Shown: positions 44,117 to 55,225 of the stretch, one piece after another
How positions within the stretch are numbered: position 1 is the first letter of the stretch
Layout of the letters: every line of letters starts with the position of its first letter
Assembly (NCBI RefSeq): GCF_001427125.1
Contig: NZ_LMGK01000006.1
Location: 471-64,470, forward strand
Reading direction: 5' to 3'
From: Pseudomonas sp. Root562
Lineage (GTDB): Bacteria; Pseudomonadota; Gammaproteobacteria; Pseudomonadales; Pseudomonadaceae
DNA length: 64,000 nt
Made by a program: the position numbers and the translations under genes
Notes under the pieces: generated by a model
The model's database searches: none
What the model was told of the DNA's origin: nothing
The model's input: the letters and a program-made list of their open reading frames with translations, nothing else

Positions 44117-45862
44117 TCAAACGCTAGTGCTTTCAATAAGCATTTTACGAATAGTCAGGTTTTCTAGCTTTGCAACTATAGGGCTGCTGTTATCAATATG
44201 TTCTTTTACATGCATCCCTTCATTGTAAATTACACCGAGCAAGTAGAGTGTCTCGTTCACCTCCACGCCAGCGGATTCTGCAATATCTAATTTTGCTTTT
44301 GTTCCATTGGTTGTTAGAAAAGTATTTCTATCAGCCTCTAAGGTAATTTTTCCGAAAAGGATATTTTCTATTTTTACTCGAACATAACAACAAATCGCAA
44401 ATGGATCATAGTCATCGCTGCCGTTTAAGTACTTCTGCCATTCACCGTGTGTATGTGTATGGAATATTGTTGAGTCCCCCCATGTCTCTTTTAATCCGAG
44501 GGATTGAAACTCCGCTCTTAAGTTTATAACTGAAGGGTAATAATGCAGATGATATCTATCTACACCAGAAGAAATTGCAGGATCAGACCTCTTAACAATC
44601 AATTTTTTGAAATGTTCATTCAAAGCAGGTTTAGATTTTTTGAGAAAATAAACTTTTTGATCTTTGAATGTGAAATTTTTGAAGTAAATAGGGTTCAAGT
44701 GGGTAAGGATGAGTGGATATATTTTTTGCCCTAGAGATTTTTTTTCTTTTATAAGGTTTGATATGTAATATTGCACCGCCACAAGGTTTGCGTCATCTAA
44801 GTAATCAAATACTTCATCTATGACTAGTATGCAGTCCTTTCGATTTTGTGCGTTGTTTACTTTTTGAAGCCACACCGCAAAGCACAGTGAGTCTCGTTGC
44901 CCATTTGATATATTGGATGCCGCTGGGAATTCTACAATGAGCTTTCCTCCCGACTCTGTTGGGCGAATGTTTTTCCATGTTGTATCAAAAGAACTTATAA
45001 CTTTTTCGTACCTGACTTTATCATTGAGATACGATCTATACTTACAAGCTTTCTTAAAGGTTTCTTTGTCCTGGCTGTAATTTAAACATATTTGATAAGC
45101 GTTCAGGAGCGTATCAATTCTATCTTGCTGAGTTGAGTCGATTCTGGCTAGCAATGAGGAAACTGTGTTTATGCATTCGATGTTTCCAAGGTCTTCTGCT
45201 ATATGATTAGTGGCCCATAAACGTAGGCTGTCGGCAGTGCCAGTCTCTTGATTGATTCTTCCAATTATGGAGCTTACTTTTTGCTGAATGCGAATCCCTG
45301 AGTACTTGTCCAAAAGGAGATATAAGTTTTGAATTTCTTCTATAAACTCGGGAGCTATTAGTAATTGATCAATATTTCTCAGTATCTTTGCATTTGCGCC
45401 AAAAGTCGACTTTGTCTGCCTAAAGCTGTACAAGAAATTTGTTTTGGTCGGGATTCGGGCGACGAGTACAAATGGATCAATTGCGATTGATGCCGAAGCA
45501 GTTGTGAAATTTCCCATGTTTCTTTTTGTACTTTTGGCTATTAGCCTATTGCTTATAACGTGAACGTCGTATCTGTCACTTATAGCGTTCGTTGTTCCGT
45601 CAGCGCTTAATGTAGCAACTGAATCATCTTGGGAGATAGTTATGGATAATTTGGGTTGTAGATCTTCATTGCCTTGATGTATGTGTTCTTTAGCCAGAGT
45701 CAAGCGTACAGAATTGAGGCCTGAAAAGGCTGCAGCGAAGGAGCTTTTCCCGAAGCCATTAGGCGCGACAAGTAAAGAAGGTTTGTTTGGGATTATATTA
45801 AGCTCAAATAGCTGATTCTCAATGCCCTTTACATTTTCAATGTGGATAGACCTGATCGTCAT
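44117..45862 (-). CDS. ABC/RecF-type AAA ATPase, candidate defence component
   Basis: This is a 581-residue P-loop ATPase. Walker A, APNGFGKSS, is at residues 33-41. The ABC signature-like SNGQRDSL is near 319. Walker B, CILVIDEVFDYLDD, is near 344-357. A long helical middle part (about 150-300) and a C-terminal domain of about 190 residues resemble nothing I recognise. The head architecture is that of RecF/OLD-like ATPases. It lacks its own TOPRIM domain, while a separate TOPRIM protein gene converges on it. The gene is clearly AT-rich and so probably acquired. Confidence 0.82.
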   Translation of the reverse strand: MTIRSIHIENVKGIENQLFELNIIPNKPSLLVAPNGFGKSSFAAAFSGLNSVRLTLAKEHIHQGNEDLQPKLSITISQDDSVATLSADGTTNAISDRYDVHVISNRLIAKSTKRNMGNFTTASASIAIDPFVLVARIPTKTNFLYSFRQTKSTFGANAKILRNIDQLLIAPEFIEEIQNLYLLLDKYSGIRIQQKVSSIIGRINQETGTADSLRLWATNHIAEDLGNIECINTVSSLLARIDSTQQDRIDTLLNAYQICLNYSQDKETFKKACKYRSYLNDKVRYEKVISSFDTTWKNIRPTESGGKLIVEFPAASNISNGQRDSLCFAVWLQKVNNAQNRKDCILVIDEVFDYLDDANLVAVQYYISNLIKEKKSLGQKIYPLILTHLNPIYFKNFTFKDQKVYFLKKSKPALNEHFKKLIVKRSDPAISSGVDRYHLHYYPSVINLRAEFQSLGLKETWGDSTIFHTHTHGEWQKYLNGSDDYDPFAICCYVRVKIENILFGKITLEADRNTFLTTNGTKAKLDIAESAGVEVNETLYLLGVIYNEGMHVKEHIDNSSPIVAKLENLTIRKMLIESTSV

Positions 45863-46016
45863 ATTTCACTCCGATGCTTTTTTCTTATCGTTTTTTTTGT
45901 TTTGGAGGGTTGTTCAATATTTAGAATCAAGGAATATTAATAACAAGAAGACAGGCTAGGCAAGATTGTTTAGCCCCTTGTATGTGGCCAAACTTTTTTT
46001 AGGCATTTGGAGTAAA

Positions 46017-46241
46017 TTACTTTTGTAGCTCTTCGACAATCTTTTCCAATTCTTCTTGTGCTTTTTTTATTATCGCAGGCGCACACTCCATGCAAATATT
46101 TAGGCGCTGACCCGGGACCTTTTCATAAGCAAAATGTTTTTCGCCTTTGGATATTGTATGGCTGCTTTTAGCATCACACTTGCGGGTGCCCGCGCTAATT
46201 TCAAACCTGAAGTCGCTGATGATGTTCCTAATATTTGACAT
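46017..46241 (-). CDS. Small Cys/His-rich protein
   Basis: This 74-residue protein has Cys22, His28, His36 and a C-terminal pair in NICMECAP (Cys50, Cys53), suggesting a zinc site. A charged helix ends it (AQEELEKIVEELQK). The start MSNIRNIISD at 46241 has GGGAGAC upstream. It is similar in style to small phage-encoded zinc-ribbon-like proteins, but I assign no function. It lies upstream of the ATPase on the same strand, 154 bp away. The 46242-46610 stretch upstream holds repeat copy 3 and no other gene. Confidence 0.7.
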   Translation of the reverse strand: MSNIRNIISDFRFEISAGTRKCDAKSSHTISKGEKHFAYEKVPGQRLNICMECAPAIIKKAQEELEKIVEELQK

Positions 46242-46520
46242 GTTCGTCTCCCTGAACGTGGCGTTATGCCTTCTTGGTTGGCGTCGTGCCAGCATGCCAC
46301 AGCTCAACACACGAATGATAGGGCATTAATTCGAAGCTACAGAGCTTCTCGGGGTGTAGGTCCACCAAGGTCTGCCGCTACCAGCACGGGGCTGATTCAA
46401 CTCACATCCATCGACTAATTGCCTTCGTTGGACAGGTGCCCTAACTGACTTTCGACCATGATCAACTTTTTGTTTGGAAGCCGCTTTTGGTCAACACCGG
46501 TCGCCCTTGAACGTCCGCTC

Positions 46521-46559
46521 CTGGCCGATTTCTGCCTGTCGCGAAAGGCAGAAAACGCC
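46521..46559. repeat. GGCCGATTTCTGCC-type repeat, copy 3
   Basis: CTGGCCGATTTCTGCCTGTC is followed by AGGCAGAAAACGCCAG, giving a near-palindrome like copy 1. It sits between the small Cys/His protein and the HEPN gene. Confidence 0.65.
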
Positions 46560-46610
46560 AGAAATGATCATAGTATGCTTATAAAAAGGCGTCATTCAGC
46601 CTGGTTGAAA

Positions 46611-47423
46611 CTAGTCTTGCCACAGCGCTCTTTTTTTCGCCAGTTGACGGTACTCTTCTTGGAGTGCTTTGGGCACTTTTAAAAGCTTAGCGACGTCATC
46701 GATCAGATCAGGGGCAAGCCATAGAGGCGCATTGCTCATGTGCATATGATTTCTACGACTCACCTTCTTGCGAGTGCTCGTGCTGAACATTAGATTCTTC
46801 CAGACCAAAGCCGATCTGGCAGGGTCGTTCTTGTCCACTAGCATCTTTTCCAGACGCCCCCCAATTAGGTCGCCTTCCCGCGGAGCAGTCATTTCCCGCC
46901 CCTGTATCGCTTTAACGTTCTGCTCCAGTACGGAGCGAGACGGCTCATCGGCATAGTGCACAACATCTAAAGGCTGGCAGTACTGCCGAATCCGCCAGAC
47001 CATCTGATCCAAATAATGCAGTTCATGGCCCATCACGCCAGCGTGATTCAGAAAATATCTATCAGACTCCCACTCGGCGATTGCCTCAAATACTTCCTTC
47101 TGCCGCGGAGTAAGAGGGATTTCAAACCCAAGTTCTGTTTCTATCAGCGTCAAGGCTTTCGATATGTCGTGCCCGATAGTTAGAGCGCTTACACGGTGAA
47201 GGGTGAGAATGCCTTTTAGGTATTTCTCTAGGGCCTGCTCCGCTGACCACAAAAACTGAGGCACTAGTCGATGTCTAGCTGCTAGCCGAGCTGCTACGTA
47301 ATCCCCATCACCTGTGTCTCTCAAGCAACGAATTATTGCGAAATTGACTTTGGCGTGCTTAGTCGGAGGCCTGTATCCAGAGTTATCCATTTCTCTTTTG
47401 AACCTTGAATTCGAAAGAATCAT
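46611..47423 (-). CDS. HEPN-domain protein
   Basis: This is a 270-residue protein. The N-terminal half has the HEPN helix DYVAARLAARHRLVPQFLWS followed by AEQALEKYLKGILTLHR. Two Rx4H motifs are visible: R46-H51 (RLAARH) and R122-H127 (RYFLNH). The second is at the position where HEPN RNases keep their catalytic Arg and His. The C-terminal 100 residues (basic, VSRRNHMHMSNAP) are unassigned. HEPN proteins act as RNases in toxin and defence systems, often with a nucleotidyltransferase, and none is adjacent. A start at 47390 (MDNSGYRPPT) is the alternative. Confidence 0.78.
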   Translation of the reverse strand: MILSNSRFKREMDNSGYRPPTKHAKVNFAIIRCLRDTGDGDYVAARLAARHRLVPQFLWSAEQALEKYLKGILTLHRVSALTIGHDISKALTLIETELGFEIPLTPRQKEVFEAIAEWESDRYFLNHAGVMGHELHYLDQMVWRIRQYCQPLDVVHYADEPSRSVLEQNVKAIQGREMTAPREGDLIGGRLEKMLVDKNDPARSALVWKNLMFSTSTRKKVSRRNHMHMSNAPLWLAPDLIDDVAKLLKVPKALQEEYRQLAKKRALWQD

Positions 47424-47917
47424 TGTCCCAAGTCCTGCTCATGCCGATAGTGCTCGGCCATCAGTTGACCGAAGGGAATAATCGTTAAAAATCTTGCGTC
47501 AGCATACACGTACCGCGGTGTTAAATATTTTGAGTCCAAGGAGAGAGTCAGACCTTCCGCTAGAGGATGCGGAGCTGAATGACCCCGAGATCCCTAGACC
47601 GAATCGAACCTGATAATGAGGCTTGGATCGAAAGCTTTTGTGACACAGCCTCCCATCTGAGTCTGTGTCTCACCGATTGAATAATTTGACAACGTCTGTT
47701 TTGGGTCGAAAGCGATTACTCGCGAGCGTCCGTTTCTGGCCGATCGCTGCCTGTCTACAACACCCACTATCGGCCCCATACCTAACGAATGCCAACAAAA
47801 AGTAGAAGTGTGCACCTCACCGTCAACCGTTGGGCGCCTGCATCGGGGTGGGTCAAACGCGTTGACTAAGCTTTGATTTACCGAAAATTTTTTCGGCAAA
47901 TACAAGGAAGATGCGGC
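47424..47917. other. Intergenic region with repeat copy 4
   Basis: About 490 bp. CTGGCCGATCGCTGCCTGTC at 47736-47755 is a degenerate member of the local repeat family. No gene is recognised otherwise. The next gene has its own ribosome site, AAGGAAG. Confidence 0.5.
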
Positions 47918-48313
47918 ATGACTTTCTTAAAGTTCGGAATGATCGCCTCGTTGATTTTTCTCGCCGGATGCGCAAGCAGTAGCGCTTATCAACCGCCATC
48001 TGTGCCGGCAAACGCCGTCACGTTAAATGACGAGCAAATCCACGGCACGTTAATGAACAAGAAGCTGTATGGCACCACTCGGGAGGGCAGTCGTCCGTAT
48101 TCGATTTTGTTTTCGCCCGATGGAACGGACATTTTTCAAATGGCACCTGACCCTCCCGAGAAGGAACGCTGGACACTTAACGAGGGTGTTGTTTGCGTCA
48201 TACCCAAAGGCTACCCAACGGAATGCAGCCAGGTGAAAGTAGCTAATAATGAGTTCTGGTTTGTTGATCCAAAAAACGGGCGGGTCAATGCGCATTTGAA
48301 ACTCAATCCGTGA
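47918..48313 (+). CDS. Small lipoprotein of unknown function
   Basis: This 131-residue protein starts MTFLKFGMIASLIFLAGCAS, a lipoprotein signal with lipobox LAGC. The mature part (YGTTREGSRPYSILFSPDGT through FWFVDPKNGRVNAHLKLNP) has two cysteines, at EGVVCVIPKG and TECSQVKV, that could pair. I recognise no family. It lies at the right edge of the AT-rich block, but its own base composition is like the chromosome. Confidence 0.8.
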   Translation: MTFLKFGMIASLIFLAGCASSSAYQPPSVPANAVTLNDEQIHGTLMNKKLYGTTREGSRPYSILFSPDGTDIFQMAPDPPEKERWTLNEGVVCVIPKGYPTECSQVKVANNEFWFVDPKNGRVNAHLKLNP

Positions 48314-48373
48314 CGCGAGGCAGGTCCACGGGGGCTCCGGCTGGAGCGGCACCGTCCGCTCTGGCTCTTTTCG

Positions 48374-48776
48374 CGAGCAGGCTCGCTCCTACAGGTGAGT
48401 GTTTGGCGTTTTTAAACGTCGATGTGGGGTTTGTGTTTAAACGTCCTCAGGCTTTTTTCCTGAAAGCTACAAAACCTTGCGCCGTTGCCTACGGTTACGC
48501 CAGAATCCGCCGGCTTGTGCGTCTTGGGGCTGGGTTCTATTGTTTGCCGGTCGCTGAAAAAAACAGCGATCGGGTTTGGTAGCCCGGCCACCACAAGGCT
48601 CACAGCGTCACCTTTTGCAGGTGCTTTTCGACACCTGTCTTATGGTGGCCATGCGCAGGGCGCCTTCGGGCGCGCCGGGTTTGCCTTGTGTGCCGGTCTA
48701 CCAACCTTCGTATGGTCACCACCCTTCGTTTGGTAGCAAGGGTGATGACTCCTTTAAATACACAAGGAGTTTCATC
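48374..48776 (+). repeat. DUF6124-type leader repeat, copy 2
   Basis: Homologous to 31334-31741. The 61-nt stretch ending GTCTTGGGGCT (to 48531) is identical to copy 1. Further downstream, sequence identity drops while the stem-loop order stays the same. Confidence 0.9.
48551..48743 (+). ncRNA. Structured leader RNA, copy 2 (C4/CI-like antisense arrangement)
   Basis: In order there is a 6-bp hairpin TCGCTG/CAGCGA (48551-48569) and hairpin A, CGGG-TTTGGTAG-CCCG (48571-48586). A UUCG-capped stem GCGCC/GGCGC (48660-48673) and segment B, CTACCAA (48698-48704), follow. The last element is hairpin C, with loop TTTGGTAG (48729-48736) closed by ACCCTT/AAGGGT (48721-48743). C ends 33 nt before the DUF6124 ATG. 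Relative to copy 1, each stem differs by compensatory changes, and the A, B and C sequences have all changed together. That pattern is hard to explain without RNA pairing. Confidence 0.68.
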
Positions 48777-49136
48777 ATGATCAAACCCACGCCGAATCCG
48801 CCAGAAACCGATCCCACGTCACCCTACGAACCCGATCCAAAGACTCTCAACGACGCCGCCGAGCGCGCGCTCAACTCCCACTTCCCCTCGACGGCCGACA
48901 TCAAAGCCACGCCGCGCACAGTCAGCACGCTGTTTACGGTAGACCCCGAGGTCAAGACTGAAACCCTGATGGTGTATCTGGTGGAGACGCTGGCCTCGGT
49001 GGATGTGATGGTGCATCAATTGGTCGATCATCTGGAGGGTGGCGACCGCAATGCGCTTCTGGGCATTTCCAACAGCATCATGCTGGCGGAGATCACGGCG
49101 AACCGCGTACTGGATCAGATTGATCCGCCGCTGTGA
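48777..49136 (+). CDS. DUF6124-family protein, intact copy
   Basis: This 119-residue acidic cytoplasmic protein starts MIKPTPNPPETDPTSPYEPD. It belongs to a family (DUF6124, formerly DUF3077) present in many copies in Pseudomonas genomes and of unknown function. A conserved helical core covers ETLMVYLVETLASVDVMVHQ and LLGISNSIMLAEITANRVLD. AAGGAG precedes the ATG at eight bases. It is preceded by the structured leader, and its broken paralogue is at 31742. It converges with katG; a terminator at 49160-49193 lies between them. Confidence 0.9.
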   Translation: MIKPTPNPPETDPTSPYEPDPKTLNDAAERALNSHFPSTADIKATPRTVSTLFTVDPEVKTETLMVYLVETLASVDVMVHQLVDHLEGGDRNALLGISNSIMLAEITANRVLDQIDPPL

Positions 49137-49159
49137 TCCCATAATCAGCGAAGTCCCCC

Positions 49160-49193
49160 AAAAAAAACACCCCGGCACGTTCATGCCGGGGTG
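49160..49193 (-). terminator. Intrinsic terminator of katG
   Basis: A 10-bp stem CACCCCGGCA/TGCCGGGGTG with a 6-nt loop is followed on the minus strand by eight T. Confidence 0.93.
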
Positions 49194-49208
49194 CCAACAC
49201 ACACTGCG

Positions 49209-51811
<2,603 letters not shown>

Positions 51812-52579
51812 TCAGGCCTTGACCCAGCGTTGACGGCTCCAGCTGCTCAACGTATCGACAGCGAATACCAGTAATAGCATGGCCAGGATGACTGTGCTGG
51901 CCTGAGCCTCTTGAAACAGGCTGAGACTGACGTACAGCATCTGTCCCAGACCACCGGCACCGACGAACCCGAGCACGCTGGCCATGCGGATGTTGTTTTC
52001 CCAGCGATACAGAATGTAGGCCACCATTTGCGGCCACAGGTTGGGCAGCGTGCCGTAACAGAACGCCCAGACTGCATTGCCACCTTGCAGGCGGATCGCT
52101 TCGGCAGGTTGCGCCGGGGTGTTTTCCAGCGCTTCGGCGAACAGCCGGCCGAGTACTCCGGTGGTGTGCAGGGCCAGCGCCAGGGTGCCGGCATTGGGAC
52201 CGAGCCCGGCGGCCAGCACCATCAACGCCGCCCACACCAGTTCCGGTACTGCGCGCAGGGCGTTGAGCACCAGGCGTGACGCGCTCTGCAACGGCCAGCC
52301 GAACCGTCCCGCCGCCGGCAATGCCAACATCAGGCCGAATACCGCCGCGAGCAAGGTGCCCAAAGCCGACATGGCGATGGTTTCCACTGCGCCATGACCG
52401 ATGGCTTGCAGGTGAGTTGGGCTCAAGTCCGGGCTGAGGAAACGCCGGGCATAATCGGCCATGCGCCCGAAATTGCCGGTGGCGCCGAGTTCGCCGAGGT
52501 CGATGCCCAGGTAGACGAAAGAGGCGATGGCCGCGGCGACGATGCCCAGCAACAGCGCCAGGTTGATCATGCGATTCAT
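51812..52579 (-). CDS. phnE: PhnE-type ABC transporter permease, second copy
   Basis: This 255-residue inner-membrane permease has the MetI/PhnE-type EAA-like loop in ENTPAQPAEAIRLQGGNAVW. The conserved VLGFVGAGGLGQMLYVSLSL lies near the C-terminus. It has about six membrane segments. It is the last gene of a four-gene unit, overlapping the first permease by 4 bp. It forms the channel with that paralogue; two different permeases suggest a heterodimer. Confidence 0.88.
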   Translation of the reverse strand: MNRMINLALLLGIVAAAIASFVYLGIDLGELGATGNFGRMADYARRFLSPDLSPTHLQAIGHGAVETIAMSALGTLLAAVFGLMLALPAAGRFGWPLQSASRLVLNALRAVPELVWAALMVLAAGLGPNAGTLALALHTTGVLGRLFAEALENTPAQPAEAIRLQGGNAVWAFCYGTLPNLWPQMVAYILYRWENNIRMASVLGFVGAGGLGQMLYVSLSLFQEAQASTVILAMLLLVFAVDTLSSWSRQRWVKA

Positions 52580-53403
52580 GCCAGCCTCCAGCGCAGCAAA
52601 CGGCTGAGTTGATCGGCGAACAGCACCAGCACCAGGAACGTCAGTAACAGACTGGCGACTTCACCGCCAGCGAACATGCGCAACGACAGGTCCATTTGCT
52701 GGCCGAGGCCCCCGGCACCGACAAACCCCATCACCACCGAGGCGCGGATCGCGCATTCCCAGCGGTACACCGTGTACGACAACAGCTCCGCCGCGACATT
52801 GGGCACAATCCCGTAGACGAAGGCCGCGAGGCGACCACTGCCGGCTTGCAGCAACGCATGGGCGGGGCGCTGGTCCACCGACTCGTAGATCTCCGCGTAG
52901 ACCTTGCCCAACATGCCGCTGTAGGTAATGGCAATGGCCAGGACCCCGGCCGTCGGCCCGAGGCCCACGGCACGCACGAACAACAGCGCCCAGACGATCT
53001 CCGGCACGCTGCGCAGGAAGATCAGCAAGCCGCGCACCGGCCAGCGCAGCCATTGACCCCAGGAATCGGGACGCCCTGCGCGGGACGCCGCCGACAACGA
53101 CAACGCCCGGCTGGCCAACAGACTGGCGGGCACGGCCAGCATCAGCGCCAGGGCCATGCCCGCGGTGGCGATGGCCAGGGTTTGCAGGGTGGCTTGCAGG
53201 AGCAACTGGAAGAATTCTTCGCCATGGGCCGGTGGCCAGAACGCCGAGACAAAACGGCCCATCTCGCTTTGGCTGTCGCTGGCCACCAGCACGCTCAAAT
53301 CCAGTTCACTGAAGTGAATGCCTGGCCACAGTAAGGCAATGGCCAATAGCGTCAGTAGTAGACGCGGTCGGGCGGCCGGGTCTCGGGTATCGCGTTTCAG
53401 CAT
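52576..53403 (-). CDS. phnE: PhnE-type ABC transporter permease, first copy
   Basis: This 275-residue permease starts at MLKRDTRDPA (53403). An upstream frame continues within the ATPase gene but lacks the family sequence. The loop ESVDQRPAHALLQAGSGRLA and the motif VVMGFVGAGGLGQQMDLSLR match the second permease gene. It overlaps the ATPase gene by 7 bp and the second permease by 4 bp. Substrate specificity comes from the binding protein. Confidence 0.88.
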   Translation of the reverse strand: MLKRDTRDPAARPRLLLTLLAIALLWPGIHFSELDLSVLVASDSQSEMGRFVSAFWPPAHGEEFFQLLLQATLQTLAIATAGMALALMLAVPASLLASRALSLSAASRAGRPDSWGQWLRWPVRGLLIFLRSVPEIVWALLFVRAVGLGPTAGVLAIAITYSGMLGKVYAEIYESVDQRPAHALLQAGSGRLAAFVYGIVPNVAAELLSYTVYRWECAIRASVVMGFVGAGGLGQQMDLSLRMFAGGEVASLLLTFLVLVLFADQLSRLLRWRLA

Positions 53404-54194
53404 CGAGGAATCTGCACAACCAGAGGGAGCGGTGGGACCGGAGGGGAAAGCAACTGTTCGTTGGCGTAGAGCCTGTCGAGCAGTTCGCGGTCGACGGCGC
53501 TGGCCGGCAGGTCGAACATAATCTGTCCGTCGCGCAAGCCGATGATCCGTGAAAAATGCGCCAGGGCCAGTTCCACTGCATGCAGGCTGGCGACCAGCGT
53601 GACGTTGTGTTCCCGTGCATGACGGCACAGCACTGACAGGGTGTGTTCGGCCAGTACCGGGTCCATCGCCGACACCGGCTCATCGGCCAGCAACACCTCG
53701 GGCGCCTGATACAGCACGCGCGCAATGCCCACGCGCTGAAGCTGGCCGCCGGACAGTTGCTGGCATTGGGCGAACAACTTGTCGCCCAGGTCCAGCCTGG
53801 CCAACGCCGCCCGTGCGCCGGCGACATCCAGCGGATGCAGCAGGTTCATCAGGCTTTTACCCAGGCCCCACTGGCCAATCTTGCCGGCCAGCACCGCCGT
53901 GACCACCCGTTGGCGCGGCGGCAGCGGCGGCGACTGGTGGACCAGGCCGATTCGCGCGCGCAAGCGTTGACGTTGGCGGGCAGACAGTTGCCACGCACGT
54001 TCGCCGAGCAGTTGAAGCTCGCCGCTGCTCGGTTGCAGGGCGGTGCCCAGCAGATTGAGCAGGCTCGATTTACCCGCACCGGACGGGCCGATGATGGCGA
54101 CCTGTTCGCTCGCCGCGATGTGCAAGTCCACGTTATGCAGCGCGTGGACGCCATTGGTATGGGTCAGGTTGACCCGGGTCAGCTGCAAGGTCAT
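53397..54194 (-). CDS. phnC: ABC transporter ATP-binding protein, PhnC type
   Basis: This 265-residue ATPase has Walker A, IGPSGAGKSSLLNLL, at about 35-49. The Q-loop is in GLVHQSPPLPPRQRVVTAVL, the signature is LSGGQLQRVGIARVL, Walker B is VLLADEPVSAMDP, and the H-loop is SLHAVE. It energises the importer of the same operon. The start is inside the stop of the binding-protein gene, with a 4-bp overlap. Confidence 0.92.
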   Translation of the reverse strand: MTLQLTRVNLTHTNGVHALHNVDLHIAASEQVAIIGPSGAGKSSLLNLLGTALQPSSGELQLLGERAWQLSARQRQRLRARIGLVHQSPPLPPRQRVVTAVLAGKIGQWGLGKSLMNLLHPLDVAGARAALARLDLGDKLFAQCQQLSGGQLQRVGIARVLYQAPEVLLADEPVSAMDPVLAEHTLSVLCRHAREHNVTLVASLHAVELALAHFSRIIGLRDGQIMFDLPASAVDRELLDRLYANEQLLSPPVPPLPLVVQIPRC

Positions 54195-55042
54195 TTGAGC
54201 AGGTCGGCAGCGCGCGCGGCTTCCTCGATGCCCTTGTAGTTATCCGGGCTGGTTTCGATGAAACGGCTGGCGGCCTGCAGGTCGAGAATGGCCTTGTCCG
54301 CCGGTTTTGCCGGATCGAGGGCCAGGAACGCTGCCTTGATTTTCGCGGCCAGCGCCGGGTCGAGGGTGCCGCGCACGGTCCAGTTGTAATCGAAATAGGC
54401 GGGCGTGGTGGCAAACACTTTGACTTTGTTGGTATCGACTTTGCCGGCAGCAACCAGTTTTTCCCAGACGCTGGCGTTGAGCACGCCGGCATCGACTTTG
54501 CCGGCCTGGACCCAGGCAACCGTGGCGTCATGGGCGCCGGAATAGCCGACGCGGCTGAACCAGGTTTCCGGCTTGATGCCGTCTTTGAGCATGAAGTAGC
54601 GCGGCATCAGACTGCCGGACGTGGATGACACCGAACCGAAGGCGAAGGTCTTGCCCTTGAGGTCGGCGAGGGATTTGACGGCCGGGTCCGCGGTGATGAA
54701 TTTGCTGGTGAACTGCGCGTCCTGTTCACGCTGGACCAGGGGAATGGCGTTGCCGGTTTTCAAACGGGCCTGGACGAATGTGAAACCGCCAAGCCAGGCC
54801 AGGTCGATGCGGTCCGTGGCCAGCGCTTCGACCACCGCCGGGTAGTCACTGACGGGCACGAACTCGACTTTCATACCCAACTGTTGTTCCAGATAAGCGC
54901 CCAGTGGCTTGAACTTGCGCAGCAATTCGGTGGGGGCTTCGTCAGGAATGGCGCTGACTTTAAGGGTGTCGGCGGCCTGCGCCAGCAAGCTGCTGATGGA
55001 CAGGGTCAAGCCGACGGCCAGTGCCAGGGTACGCATGAGCAT
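54191..55042 (-). CDS. phnD: PhnD-type periplasmic oxyanion-binding protein
   Basis: This 283-residue binding protein has a signal peptide (MLMRTLALAVGLTLSISSLL, then AQAADTLKV). The ligand-domain motifs are SAIPDEAPTELLRKFKPLGA, LGMKVEFVPVSDYPAVVEAL, DLAWLGGFTFVQ and GKTFAFGSVSSTSGSLMPRY. The last serine-rich stretch is typical of phosphonate- and phosphite-binding proteins. The start at 55042 is chosen for a GGAGAAC ribosome site. Some members of this branch are annotated as putative selenate binders, so the substrate could be phosphonate, phosphite or selenate. I use phnD only as a family label. Confidence 0.85.
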   Translation of the reverse strand: MLMRTLALAVGLTLSISSLLAQAADTLKVSAIPDEAPTELLRKFKPLGAYLEQQLGMKVEFVPVSDYPAVVEALATDRIDLAWLGGFTFVQARLKTGNAIPLVQREQDAQFTSKFITADPAVKSLADLKGKTFAFGSVSSTSGSLMPRYFMLKDGIKPETWFSRVGYSGAHDATVAWVQAGKVDAGVLNASVWEKLVAAGKVDTNKVKVFATTPAYFDYNWTVRGTLDPALAAKIKAAFLALDPAKPADKAILDLQAASRFIETSPDNYKGIEEAARAADLLK

Positions 55043-55225
55043 GAAAGTTCTCCGTTTCATTCACTACAAAAAAAGGCGCTGCGTCCCGCATGGGCGGTGA
55101 GTGGCATGGCGCAGTGTGAGGGTAGCCGAAACGGAGGGTGAGCATGAACTCCTGCTTTGCACTCAGTTAGTTTGATCAGGCCGACCGGCGACCTGAAAGG
55201 ACCGCCAGACGCCAGCGATCAAACG

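Noticed and set aside
41522..48313. An integrative element with integrase and att sites
   Set aside because: No integrase or recombinase gene, no tRNA gene at either border and no flanking direct repeat was recognised. The block is called accessory only from base composition and gene content.
48310..48582. Small protein frames in the DUF6124 leader (also 31242-31514 on the minus strand)
   Set aside because: They repeat in the leader copies and resemble commonly over-annotated hypothetical proteins, but lack ribosome sites. The conservation pattern follows RNA structure rather than codons.
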